This document shows positions 53,788 to 62,824 of a DNA stretch of 64,000 nucleotides, one piece after another. Within the stretch, counting starts at the first letter, position 1. Every line of letters begins with the position of its first letter. The position numbers and the translations under genes were made by a program. The DNA comes from Kitasatospora cinereorecta (GTDB taxonomy: Bacteria > Actinomycetota > Actinomycetes > Streptomycetales > Streptomycetaceae), in the NCBI RefSeq assembly GCF_024172095.1, contig NZ_JAMZDX010000004.1, positions 744,001-808,000 of the forward strand, in the 5' to 3' direction. The notes under the pieces are model-generated. The model was not told the DNA's origin, did not search any database, and worked only from the letters and a program-made list of their open reading frames with translations.

Positions 53788-55065
53788 ATGAACAGGCGAG
53801 GACGGGCCGCGGTGGCGGCACTGCTGGCGGCGACGGCGACACTGGGCGTGATCGGCGCACCGGTCGCGGCGGCGGCGGCGGAGCCGAGACGGGGCACCGA
53901 GCAGCAGGCCAGGGCCTGGCTGCCGCAGCCCACCGGCCCGTACCCGATCGGCACGACGTCCCTGCAGCTCACCGACGACCACCGGGACGACCCCTGGACA
54001 CCCGGGCAGCACCGCACGCTGATGGTCAGCCTCTGGTACCCGACCACCCGGCCCGCCACCGGCAATGACCGCGCGCCGTACATGCTTCCCGCCGCCGCCG
54101 ACCACTTCGGCAGCGCCGACAGCGTCGCCCAGAGCGAGAACCGCTTCGAGCCCGGCCGCACCGACTGGGCAGGCATCCGCACCCACGCCCGCGCCGACGC
54201 GCCCGCCCTCCCCGGCGGCAGACGACCCGTCGTGCTGTACTCGGCGGGCTTCGGCGACCCCCGCACCTGGGGCACCGCCCTGGTGGAGGACCTCGCCTCG
54301 CGCGGCTACGTCGTCGTCACCGTCGACCACACCTACGACGCCTCCGAGGTCGCCTTCCCCGACGGGGACCTCGCCACCTCCGTCCTCCTCGCGCAGATGG
54401 CCCGGCCCGGCATCGACATGGGCGCCTTCCTGCGCAAGATCCTGCAGACCCGGGTCGACGACACCCGCTTCGTCCTGGACCGGCTCGCCGGGCTGCGCCA
54501 CGACGCGCAACTGCCGGCCGGCCTCGCCGCCTCCCTCGACCTCGACCGGATCGGCATGGTCGGCCACTCCGGGGGCGGCTCCACGGCCCTGCAGACCATG
54601 CACGACGATCCGCGCCTCAAGGCCGGCGTCAACCTCGACGGCCAACTGCACTTCCCCGGCCCGGACGGCACCGGGGTCCACCTGTCCACCGTCGCCGAGG
54701 ACGGCCTGACCCGGCCCTTCCTGCTCATGGGCACCCAGGAGTCCGACTCCGGCAGCTACCACCAACAGCCCGGCTGGGACGCCCTGTGGCAGCACAGCAC
54801 CGGCTGGCACGCCGACGTCACCCTCGCCGGCTCCCGCCACGGCTCCTACACCGACGCCCAGTCCCTGCTGCCCCAGCTCGCCCACCAGGGCGCGATCAGC
54901 GGGGAAGCCCTGACCCGCGACGTCGGCGACGTCCGCCCCGACCGCGCGGTCCTGTCCACCCGCTCCTACGTCGCGTCGTTCCTCGACCGCTGGCTGCGCG
55001 GCCACGACGACCACCTCCTCGACGGCCCGTCGCCGCGCTTCCCCGAGATGGTCTACGAGCGGTAA
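53788..55065 (+). CDS. secreted alpha/beta hydrolase, PAF-acetylhydrolase-like
   Basis: A 425-residue exported lipase/esterase. A signal peptide spans residues 1-~31 (cleavage near APVAAAAA). The catalytic domain has VVLYSAGFGDPRTWG (~150), the nucleophile elbow MVGHSGGGSTALQ with Ser261, and SRHGSYTD carrying the candidate catalytic His. The layout matches bacterial relatives of platelet-activating-factor acetylhydrolase, which cleave short or oxidised acyl chains. The ATG at 53788 follows a purine-rich GAGGGGGAA. A nested hairpin lies upstream. Confidence 0.85.
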   Translation: MNRRGRAAVAALLAATATLGVIGAPVAAAAAEPRRGTEQQARAWLPQPTGPYPIGTTSLQLTDDHRDDPWTPGQHRTLMVSLWYPTTRPATGNDRAPYMLPAAADHFGSADSVAQSENRFEPGRTDWAGIRTHARADAPALPGGRRPVVLYSAGFGDPRTWGTALVEDLASRGYVVVTVDHTYDASEVAFPDGDLATSVLLAQMARPGIDMGAFLRKILQTRVDDTRFVLDRLAGLRHDAQLPAGLAASLDLDRIGMVGHSGGGSTALQTMHDDPRLKAGVNLDGQLHFPGPDGTGVHLSTVAEDGLTRPFLLMGTQESDSGSYHQQPGWDALWQHSTGWHADVTLAGSRHGSYTDAQSLLPQLAHQGAISGEALTRDVGDVRPDRAVLSTRSYVASFLDRWLRGHDDHLLDGPSPRFPEMVYER

Positions 55066-55079
55066 CGCGCAACGGGAGC

Positions 55080-55209
55080 CGTGTGCGCGCACCCGCTCGG
55101 CCAGCACCAGGGCCGCGGTGCGCACCTGCTCCACCAGCGATCTGGAGTGCCAGGACTGCAGTTCCTCGTTGGAGCGCTGTGCCAGCTCTCGCAGGTCCTC
55201 GTCCGTCAC
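55080..55209 (-). pseudogene. N-terminal fragment of an unidentified gene
   Basis: From a GTG at 55209, about 40 residues look coding and helical (TDEDLRELAQRSNEELQSWH, then LVEQVRTAALVLAERVRA). The frame then runs antisense into the hydrolase gene and loses coding character. No ribosome site is seen. It is probably the start of a gene whose remainder was lost. Confidence 0.3.
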
Positions 55210-55470
55210 CAAAGGACATCGCCGGGTACCGAGAAGCCCCCGTGCGCCTCGCTACGGAGGCGGGTGGTCGGCACGGCGGCGGCGGACAGCGCCGTCGACA
55301 AAGGATCGATCACGATCAGTTAAGAATACCGATAAAAGTAGCTGCACGTAGTATTCGTATAGCGGCCCTGCACCCCCTTGAAGAAGCACCGTAGGGGTGC
55401 GAGACTGACGGCAAGGCAGATCGAATGCAATATACCGCCATCGCGCGCCATCGACCCGAGGAGTGATGTC

Positions 55471-55755
55471 ATGGCGTACGCGAGTTGGATTCACGGGAAC
55501 GCCGTCGCAGTGGAGTCGCCGGAGAGCCTCGCACGGGTGGGACACTTCGGGTGGCGTGCCGACATGTCCATCAACCCCGGGATGTCCAACTGCTTTCACA
55601 TCACCGTCCCGACACCGGCGATCGCGTTCGAAGGGGAGCATTGAACCGGGTTTGACGGGCAGAACGAATTCGTTCCGGACCAGCCGCACGCAGCGGTCGC
55701 CGGCATCGGAATTTCTTTCCTCTGTGTCGCGGTGGGCGGCGACTTCACCGCCTGA
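55471..55755 (+). pseudogene. truncated DUF6623-like protein
   Basis: From an ATG at 55471, 57 residues (MAYASWIHGNAVAVESPES, then HFGWRADMSINPGMSNCFHI) match the start of small Streptomyces proteins of the DUF6623 type, up to VPTPAIAF. The frame then stops at 55642. Further on, a likely C-terminus in another position (GIGISFLCVAVGGDF) ends at 55755. The middle of the protein is missing. Confidence 0.5.
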
Positions 55756-56000
55756 AATATCTGAATGACCCGAACTGCCTCAATTGCCCCTGACGACCGC
55801 GCGCTGCCGGCTGTCGGTCACGTCCGACGTGCCATCCGGCGTCGGGCCGGACAGCAATCGACAGGACGGACAGCGGTCGCCGGTGCGAAGTCCGGAGGCG
55901 GCAGGGATCGGCGACACGCGGGACATCATCGAGTGGTCAAGGCCGGCCGTACGTGCGACGCCAGGGGCTGTCGAGTGCGGGTCGGCCCAAGGAGACGACG

Positions 56001-57557
56001 ATGACTGAGCAACATGTGGTGCTGGAAGGAAGCAAGCGGCCCTCCATGGCCGATGCGACCCGAGTGGCGGACGCGGACGCCCAGGCTCCGGTGAGCGTGA
56101 CCGTCACCCTTCGCGGGAAGGTGGTCATCGACGACCGGATCCCCACCGAGCGGCGCGAGGACGCCGAGAAGACCAAGGCCGTCCTGGAACGCTACGGCCT
56201 CACGGTCGACGAAGTCCGGCTCCAGCCGGGCAGTGTGGTGGCCAGCGGTCCGGTGAGCGCCATGAACGCCGCCTTCCAGACGGACCTCGGCATCTACCGC
56301 ACTGCCGAGCAAGGCGAGCTCCGCGGCCGCGAGGGCCAGTTGAAGATCCCGTCCGAGCTGGCGGGGGTCGTGACCGGGGTCTTCGGTCTCGATGAGCGGC
56401 GGGTGGCGCGGCGGGCCGCCGCACAAGGCGCGGGCACGGGCGTCCACGGATCGTTCACGCCGGCAGACCTCGAGCGCCACTACGACTTCCCCGACGGCCT
56501 CGGGGAGGGCCAGAAGATCGGGATCGCCGAGTTCGCCCCGTGCGGGTACTTCGGCAGCGATCTGCAGGCCTTCTGTGCCAGCCACACACTCCCCACCCCG
56601 CACGTCGATGTCGTGCCCCTCGGCTTCCACCCGCCCCGAACCCTTCACGCAGCCCGGCAGCTGTCGCCGCAGGCCGAAGACGGCGCGGGCGAGGTGATGA
56701 TGGACGTGGAGATCATTGCCGGTCTCTGCCCGGCGGCTCGGATCCCGGTCTACTTCGTCCCGTGGACCCAGAAGGGGTGGATCGATCTGATCGACCAGGC
56801 CATCGCGGACCGGCCGGTGGCTCTCTCGGTCAGCTACGGGCTTCCGGAGGAGGATCCCCAACTCTCCTCCGCCGCCCGTGACGAGGTCTACAAGCGCCTT
56901 GAGGGTGCGGCGGGCCTCGGGGTCACGGTCTGTGTCGCCTCCGGTGACGACGGAGCCGGGGCTCAGCTCGAAGACGGCGCCGCCCATGTCAGCTTCCCGT
57001 CCACCAGCGACTCCGTCCTCGCCGTCGGCGGCAGCGAGATCGCGTCCGCCGGCCAGGAAGTGTCCTGGTGGGAGGCGCCGGGGCGCCGAAACGCCGGCGG
57101 CGGCGCGAGCGGGGGCGGCGTCAGTGCCGTCGTCGACCGCCCGCAGTGGCAGGACAACATCGACGTCGACTCCCTGAACCCGGGCGCCCCCAAAGGGCGG
57201 GTCGTACCGGACGTGGCCGCGCTCGCCGGCGCCCCCGGCTACGACGTGACCTTCGAGGGTCAGCCCCAGGCCCTCGGCGGCACCAGCGCCGCCACCCCGG
57301 TGTGGGCCGCACTGATCGCCCGCGTCGACGCCGCACTGCCTGCAGGCAAACGGCAGCGCTTCCTCACTCCCCTGCTCTACAAGAGCATCAACGGGCAGAC
57401 AGTCGGCCAAGCAGTCTGCCGCGACATCTCGACCGGCCACGACAACCGATCCAACCCCCCGTCGCCGGGCTACCCGGTCAATACCGGCTACGACGCCGTC
57501 ACTGGCTGGGGCATCCCGGACGGCACCGCACTGGTGAAGGAACTCCAGGGCGTCTGA
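56001..57557 (+). CDS. sedolisin (S53) serine-carboxyl peptidase
   Basis: A 518-residue acid endopeptidase of the kumamolisin/sedolisin family. An inhibitory prodomain (~30-150) is followed by the catalytic domain. Its residues are Glu231 and Asp235 (AGEVMMDVEII), Asp316 (ASGDDGAG, oxyanion) and Ser429 (GGTSAATPV). The spacings 4, 81 and 113 match kumamolisin (E78/D82/D164/S278). A C-terminal calcium-site block includes CRDISTGHDN and GYDAVTGWGIP. No classical signal peptide is visible, so export would be non-classical or autoproteolytic, or it acts inside. AAGGAG lies 7 bases before the ATG. Confidence 0.92.
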   Translation: MTEQHVVLEGSKRPSMADATRVADADAQAPVSVTVTLRGKVVIDDRIPTERREDAEKTKAVLERYGLTVDEVRLQPGSVVASGPVSAMNAAFQTDLGIYRTAEQGELRGREGQLKIPSELAGVVTGVFGLDERRVARRAAAQGAGTGVHGSFTPADLERHYDFPDGLGEGQKIGIAEFAPCGYFGSDLQAFCASHTLPTPHVDVVPLGFHPPRTLHAARQLSPQAEDGAGEVMMDVEIIAGLCPAARIPVYFVPWTQKGWIDLIDQAIADRPVALSVSYGLPEEDPQLSSAARDEVYKRLEGAAGLGVTVCVASGDDGAGAQLEDGAAHVSFPSTSDSVLAVGGSEIASAGQEVSWWEAPGRRNAGGGASGGGVSAVVDRPQWQDNIDVDSLNPGAPKGRVVPDVAALAGAPGYDVTFEGQPQALGGTSAATPVWAALIARVDAALPAGKRQRFLTPLLYKSINGQTVGQAVCRDISTGHDNRSNPPSPGYPVNTGYDAVTGWGIPDGTALVKELQGV

Positions 57558-57642
57558 CCCCACGTCAGGACACGCCCGTCGTGCCCCAGTGCCGCCCCGC
57601 TGCCGAAGGACGCGTTCTCGTCGACTCCTGGCAGCCCGCCAA

Positions 57643-57675
57643 GAAGACCCCCGCCGGCATTCGACGGGGGTCTTC
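57643..57675 (+). terminator. hairpin after the sedolisin gene
   Basis: GAAGACCCCC (57643-57652) pairs perfectly with GGGGGTCTTC (57666-57675) across a 13-base loop, 86 bases after the peptidase stop. It has no U-tract but is a strong GC-rich stem. Confidence 0.7.
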
Positions 57676-57825
57676 GGCATGCCCTCCCCGGTCTTGCCGG
57701 CCACCCGGCGGCGGACCCGGCTGGGCCGTCGCGCCTCCTGCGACGATGCGCATTCGCCGCGAGATGCGTCCGCTCTCCGTGGGGACGAAGGTGGGCGGAT
57801 GTACAGGACGCGGAGGGAGAAGGTC

Positions 57826-57942
57826 ATGCGGTTCGACGACTCCGGCACGGAATCCGTCTGGGACTATCCCCGCCCGCCGGTGGCGGTGCCCTCCCGAATC
57901 CGCGGCCCGTTCAAAGGCGCACCCGGGACGGGCGGCTGGTGA
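57826..57942 (+). pseudogene. N-terminal fragment of a DUF427-like protein
   Basis: An ATG at 57826 opens 38 residues beginning MRFDDSGTESVWDYPRPP, the typical start of DUF427 proteins. The frame ends at 57942 without the conserved core of that family. A GGAGGGAG lies upstream. I read it as a truncated remnant. Confidence 0.45.
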
Positions 57943-58365
57943 AACAACCGGCAGAGCGTCGTGGCTCATCGCGTGGGGCCGGCGATGCCGGTTCGGGTAG
58001 CCGGGGAGGCGAGTGCTCGCATCGTGCCGGGGCCACCGATTCGGGGTGGCGGTGGTGCCGGCCGGCCCCGTCACCGTCGGCTCCGGGATCGTGCTGCTGG
58101 TCCTCCGCCTCGGCCGATCACTGCGAGCCGGAAGCGCCACCTGACCCGCTCGACTCCACCGGCTCCGACGAAGCCGCAGCCCAGGGCAGAACACCTGGTG
58201 AACGCCACCGGGTGAGCTCAACCGCCGGCTCCGTCACCGCCCGCAGCGGCGGCCTACCCGGGCGGTACGGTGCGGGCGCGGCGCCTGGCGTCGCTCCACG
58301 CCGGAGCGGGCAGCTGGGGTGCTGGACAGCCACGCGACGACGACCCGCCCCACCCGACGACCGCT
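57943..58365. other. gene-free spacer
   Basis: About 420 bases with no credible gene on either strand. It lies downstream of the large ATPase gene; no clear terminator was identified. Confidence 0.4.
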
Positions 58366-61300
58366 TCATGCGTCGACGAGGCTGTCGAGCAGGTCTTCGG
58401 CGGCCGCGAGGAGCGCCTCGTGATCGACGATCGCGAGCGTGGGAACGGCGGCGGTCCACGGGCCGGCCGCCAGGAGCTGGGCCGCGAGATCGGCTGCCTG
58501 TTCGTGATCGCCGCGCGCAGCGAGGTCGTACGCCTGCTCGGCCAGAAGCCGGACCTGGGGACTGACGCCGACGAGAGCCGACTTCATGGGATCGGGCGCC
58601 GCGATCTTGGGCCGATTCGTCGGCCGCGCGAGGTGCGCGAGGGCGGCGCGTCGGCTCGGGAAGTGGCTGATCGCACGGGCGATGCTCGTGGCCTGGGTGG
58701 GGTGACCGACGTCGGCCAGGTCATCGGCGAGGGTCGTCAGCAGCTGGGCCTGCAAGTGATGCCATTGCTGGGCAGCGCGGGCCACCACGTAGGCCTGGTC
58801 GACCGCCTGATCGGCCAGACGCGCTGCGCGGCCGGGCGATCCCGCCGAGTTCAGCGCGCCGATCAGGGCGATGCTCGCCCTGGCCTGTTCCAACGGGTCG
58901 GCGATGCGCGCCGCCACCGCCTCAGCGTTCGCGATCACCCGCCCGGCCTGTTCCGGTCGCGCCGCCTCGGCGAGCAGCCGCGCCATCTCGACAAGGACCT
59001 GTACGCAGGGCTCCGGGTCGCCGACCGATTCGGCCATGACGGCGGTGAGTTCGACCGCCGCGGTGGCGGCGCGGTCGGCCCGCTCGTCGAATCCTGCGTC
59101 GGTGAGTGCCTGCGCCAACGCAACGACAGCGTAGGCCAGTTGGTCCGGGCGGCTGGCCGAACGGGCGGCGGTCCCCGCGAGTTCGGCTGCCTTCACCCCC
59201 CATCGGCGATCACCGGTGAGCACGTACGTCCAGGCCAGCGTGGTGAACGCCTGCGCCCGACGCGACAGGGGTGTCGCGTGATCGGCGGCGACCTCTGCCT
59301 CGGCTGCCACTCGGTGGGCGTCGCCCCGGCGGCCGGCGACGGCGAGTGCGTGTGCCAGGGTGGCCAGCGCGAGCGCCTGGGCGTTGTACGCGGTTGCTCG
59401 GGTCAGCTCCGCATCCTGGTCGGCCGCTCGGGCGGTCCGCCGAAGCTCGTCCGGCGGGCGCACCCGGTAGTGCGTCCGCGCCAGCAGCGAATCCACGACG
59501 TCGGCGTACGCGCGGCCCGGGGCCTCCAGGGCTTCGGCCGCCTCCCGCAGGGTGCCGGCGATGCGTACCGCCCGGTCGAGGTCGCCGGTCCTGGCGCAGA
59601 CGTCGAGCACCAGGGCCAGGGCCTCCACGCGCTCATTCGCCGTGGCGATCGAGCCGGCCTCGGTTTCGACCTTGTCCATCAGGGCTTTCGTGGAGTCGCC
59701 GCTCCCGCGGGACGCCGGTCCGACTGCCTGGGCCGCCCACTGCCGCACCGGCTTCAAGGCGGCGCCCGACTCCTGGGCCAGTTCGGCCGCACGTGCCAGC
59801 TCGTCGGGCCATCGGCTGTCCGGGATGTGCTGGGAGAGGACGTCGCAGAGCGCGAACAGGGCCAGCGCGCGGTCATCCCGCGCGGGTACCGCGTCGGCCA
59901 CCGGCTCCGGCCGTCCCGGCTTCCCGGACGGCTGCGGCGCGGCTGGTGACGGTCCCGATCCGCCGGGCGCGGCACCATCGGCCCGCTCCTGATCGCCCTC
60001 AGCGGCGAGAACCGCCTCCACCTCCGTCAGCGCCTGCGCCCTGCTGACCGGATCAGTGATGCTGTTCGCCATGGACTCCGCCCTGACCGTGTGACCCAGC
60101 GCCGCCCAGGCGGCCGGCAACCCGACCGGGACGTCCGGGTCCCGGTGCTCAAGGGCGGAGCGACAGACGGCGAGCCGGGCCAGCACCGGCAGATTGCGGC
60201 GGTTCTCCCGCCCGACCAGATCAAGGGCGGCCTGGACCTCGGCGAACGCGGCGGCAGCGCCACCCGTCAGCCCGAGCAGCCGGTCATGGCGTGCCCGGTC
60301 CATGGCCAACACCACCAGCCGAGGCCAGTCCGCGGTGGCGAACAGCAACTGCGGATACCCGCGCACCAGGTATCCGGGGGTGTGCTGCGGCCACCGCTGG
60401 TGCCGGTACAGGTCGGCCCACGTGTGGAAACGGTCGCGATACCGGTCCAGCACGAGGTCGCCGAATCGGTCGGTCGCCTCCGCCCGCAGCGTCTCGTGGG
60501 TGAACGTCACCACGCGTCGCGGCTCGACGGTGACATGGTCCGCCCGCTCGGCGACGGTTCGCCCCAACACGCTGTCCAGCGGTTGATCGATCTCGAACCT
60601 TGCGCGCCCGGTGAGTTCCTCCAGCTCGGTCAGGGTCAGGCCGCTCCCGGACGCAGTCAGCAGGCCGAGGAGTTCGCAGTGGACCGGATCACTGGCGAGC
60701 AACTGGTTGAGTTCGTTGCGTGCCAGGCGCTCCAGTTGGGTCGCGTACCGCGATACCGCCAGGTGCCGGACCCGGCAACGAAGCAGTGGATGGTCCTGGT
60801 CGAGATCCGCCGCGACCGCCGGAGCCGGCCGGCTGGTGACGATCACCTTCAGGCCGTCGATGGAGGTCTTCGGCAGCAGCGATGCGATGCTCGGTAGCCC
60901 TGACCCGGGCCGGGCCCCCTGATCCTCGTCCAGCCCGTCGACCACCAGGACCAGACGACGGCCGGCGGCCCGGCACCTCGCGGCGGAATCCCGCAGCAGT
61001 CGGCGGCGGTACGCGTCCCGGGCGCCGAGGCCGGGCGGCGCCGTGACCGCTTGGTCCGTGAAGGCGGCCAACTGCTCCAGCAGAGCATGGGTGAACGCAC
61101 CCGCGTCGGCGGCGTGCGCCGCGAGGAAGAACCCGACCGTGTCCACGCCGGTCGGCGGATCCAGCACGAACGACGACAGCAGTGCGGACTTGCCCGCCCA
61201 CGGGGGCGCCTGCCACCACACGTACGGCTCGTCACCCGCACAGAACTCGGCGAGCTCCGCCAGTTCCGTCTCCCGTCCCACCAGACCTCCGGCAGGAGCG

Positions 61301-61668
61301 ATGTCCCGCACCTGCTCAAGCCAGCCCGACCTGCTCTGCCGACGCGCCGACTGCGTCGCGGCGGCCTCCTCGCTCCTGGCCGCAGTGGCCGGCGCGTACA
61401 GCCTTCGCGCGCGTACGACGTCCTCGTCTCCCCCGCCCAGAGCCCGGACGAGACTGTCGAGTTGGGGCTCGTCGGCCGGCAGGCCCGCGCCGCGCAGCAA
61501 GTGGCTGACCCTCGTCGGCGAGGACAGACCCATCCTCCGGGCAACAGTCCGCAGGCCCGTCATGCCGTTCTCGGCACGCACCTTGTCGAGGAGTTCCAGC
61601 AGCTTCCTGGTCGGACCCTCGTCGGGCCACGCCGACCGGTCGACCCGCTCGCCCCTGCCGGCTCCCAT
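58366..61668 (-). CDS. XRE-STAND ATPase with helical repeats
   Basis: An 1100-residue signal-transducing ATPase. Residues ~20-75 are an XRE-like helix-turn-helix (LRTVARRMGLSSPTRVSHLL). Residues ~125-420 are a STAND/NACHT-like ATPase with GLVGRETELAEL, Walker A APPWAGKSALL (153-163) and Walker B LVLVVDGLDED. TPR-like helical repeats from ~560 to the C-terminus form the sensor region. The ATG at 61668 is preferred because the HTH starts just after it and a GAGG lies upstream; longer frames are Arg-rich. Such proteins act as regulators or as intracellular immune-type receptors in actinomycetes. It is divergent from a tiny membrane protein and close to a second ATPase locus. Confidence 0.85.
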   Translation of the reverse strand: MGAGRGERVDRSAWPDEGPTRKLLELLDKVRAENGMTGLRTVARRMGLSSPTRVSHLLRGAGLPADEPQLDSLVRALGGGDEDVVRARRLYAPATAARSEEAAATQSARRQSRSGWLEQVRDIAPAGGLVGRETELAELAEFCAGDEPYVWWQAPPWAGKSALLSSFVLDPPTGVDTVGFFLAAHAADAGAFTHALLEQLAAFTDQAVTAPPGLGARDAYRRRLLRDSAARCRAAGRRLVLVVDGLDEDQGARPGSGLPSIASLLPKTSIDGLKVIVTSRPAPAVAADLDQDHPLLRCRVRHLAVSRYATQLERLARNELNQLLASDPVHCELLGLLTASGSGLTLTELEELTGRARFEIDQPLDSVLGRTVAERADHVTVEPRRVVTFTHETLRAEATDRFGDLVLDRYRDRFHTWADLYRHQRWPQHTPGYLVRGYPQLLFATADWPRLVVLAMDRARHDRLLGLTGGAAAAFAEVQAALDLVGRENRRNLPVLARLAVCRSALEHRDPDVPVGLPAAWAALGHTVRAESMANSITDPVSRAQALTEVEAVLAAEGDQERADGAAPGGSGPSPAAPQPSGKPGRPEPVADAVPARDDRALALFALCDVLSQHIPDSRWPDELARAAELAQESGAALKPVRQWAAQAVGPASRGSGDSTKALMDKVETEAGSIATANERVEALALVLDVCARTGDLDRAVRIAGTLREAAEALEAPGRAYADVVDSLLARTHYRVRPPDELRRTARAADQDAELTRATAYNAQALALATLAHALAVAGRRGDAHRVAAEAEVAADHATPLSRRAQAFTTLAWTYVLTGDRRWGVKAAELAGTAARSASRPDQLAYAVVALAQALTDAGFDERADRAATAAVELTAVMAESVGDPEPCVQVLVEMARLLAEAARPEQAGRVIANAEAVAARIADPLEQARASIALIGALNSAGSPGRAARLADQAVDQAYVVARAAQQWHHLQAQLLTTLADDLADVGHPTQATSIARAISHFPSRRAALAHLARPTNRPKIAAPDPMKSALVGVSPQVRLLAEQAYDLAARGDHEQAADLAAQLLAAGPWTAAVPTLAIVDHEALLAAAEDLLDSLVDA

Positions 61669-61771
61669 CGGCCCCCGCCTCTCCCCTCGGTGTCCACCCG
61701 CCGTCCCGTGTCCCGCGCGGTCCTGCTGACGATGCAACAGCTCACACGCCTCGGCTGTGCCGGATGACGCA

Positions 61772-61791
61772 GACAGCACACGACAGCACAC
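61772..61791. repeat. tandem 10-base direct repeat in divergent promoter
   Basis: GACAGCACAC occurs twice without a gap (61772-61781 and 61782-61791), about 100 bases before the STAND-ATPase start and 55 bases before the small membrane-protein start. Tandem half-sites like this could bind the XRE domain of the ATPase. Confidence 0.5.
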
Positions 61792-61846
61792 AAATCGTAC
61801 GCAGCCGGGAGGCAGTCTGGGCCTAGTCCAGAGCCAAGGAGCAGAC

Positions 61847-62035
61847 ATGGAAACCTGGTTGGTGCTCGCCGGCGATGTCCTGGCGTTCCTCGCCGCCGTC
61901 CTCGCACTCGTCACGGAGGTAGTACGCCGGATCCCTCGCCGCAGTCGGCCACACCCCGCAATCCTTCGACGCGAACCGCTCAGGCCGCGGCCCGAGGAAT
62001 CGCGCTCGGACCAGCCGCCGGCGCCGATGCCGTAG
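61847..62035 (+). CDS. small single-helix membrane protein
   Basis: A 62-residue protein. One membrane helix (residues ~3-22, WLVLAGDVLAFLAAVLALV) is followed by a basic, Pro/Arg-rich cytosolic tail. AAGGAG at 61836-61841, five bases before the ATG, is an ideal ribosome site and strong evidence that it is real. It is divergent from the STAND ATPase and precedes a small coiled-coil gene and a second ATPase gene. Such tiny membrane proteins can act as pore-formers or anchors in ATPase-based systems; that role is inference. Confidence 0.7.
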   Translation: METWLVLAGDVLAFLAAVLALVTEVVRRIPRRSRPHPAILRREPLRPRPEESRSDQPPAPMP

Positions 62036-62291
62036 CTGCGCGAGCTGCACCCATCGGCGTGCCGGGATTCGGTGCCCGTTGCTCTGTGTGCCGTACGCGC
62101 CCGCCCGCTCGGTCGGGGCCCTGGCGTTCTGCGCCTTCCGCCTCCCGCTGCCATCAGCGCTCAGGGTGACCACTCGGCCGACCGAGCTGACGAGGAGTCA
62201 CATCATTTTGCCCGCAGGAATTTCCGCCTGCGCACGACGCCCGGCTCGCGGTACGGTCGGGGTCACGGTTGTCGACGAGGGGGGATCGCGC

Positions 62292-62768
62292 ATGCTGTCC
62301 GAGGCGCTGACCGCGCTGGCCATGTCCGGTGGGACGGCGGTGATGACGGCGGCCGGGACCCAGGCCTGGGAGGGGTTCCGAGGCCGGGTGGCCGCCTGGT
62401 TCGGGCGAGGGAACTCCCAGCGTGAGAGTGCCGAGCTGGAGCGGCTGAGCCGCACTGCCACCGAGCTTGCGGCGGCCGAGGGCGGGCAGCTGGAGCGGCT
62501 CCGGATCCGCCAGGAGGCCTCCTGGCAGGCCCGGTTCGAGGCGTTCCTGGAGGACCTGCCGGAGGACGAGCGCGAGCGCGCCGGCGAGGCGCTGCGCGAG
62601 CTGCTGGCCGAGAGCGCGACCCAGGCCCGGGTGTCGGCCGGGGACGGCGGGATGGCGGTCGGCGGAAACGTGCACATCAGCGCCCAGGAAGGCTCGGTCG
62701 CCGCCGGTGTGATCCACGGGGGCGTGCAGATCGGCCACCCTCAGGCGCCGGATCCGTCCAAGGGCTGA
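62292..62768 (+). CDS. small helical protein associated with NB-ARC ATPase
   Basis: A 158-residue protein. The N-terminus (MLSEALTALAMSGGTAVMTA) is a weakly hydrophobic Ala/Gly-rich helix. The middle is long, charged and helical, with coiled-coil potential (RESAELERLSRTATELAAAE). The C-terminal tail is a short beta-like repeat (GGNVHISAQEGSVAAGVIHG). Proteins of this shape commonly sit directly upstream of NB-ARC/TPR ATPases in Streptomyces. GAGGGGGGA precedes the ATG. The stop is 57 bases before the ATPase start, indicating one operon. Confidence 0.75.
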   Translation: MLSEALTALAMSGGTAVMTAAGTQAWEGFRGRVAAWFGRGNSQRESAELERLSRTATELAAAEGGQLERLRIRQEASWQARFEAFLEDLPEDERERAGEALRELLAESATQARVSAGDGGMAVGGNVHISAQEGSVAAGVIHGGVQIGHPQAPDPSKG

Positions 62769-62824
62769 ACGGACCGGCCGAGCCAAGCCCGTCACAAACC
62801 TCGCCACCGCCGCCGCTCACAGGG

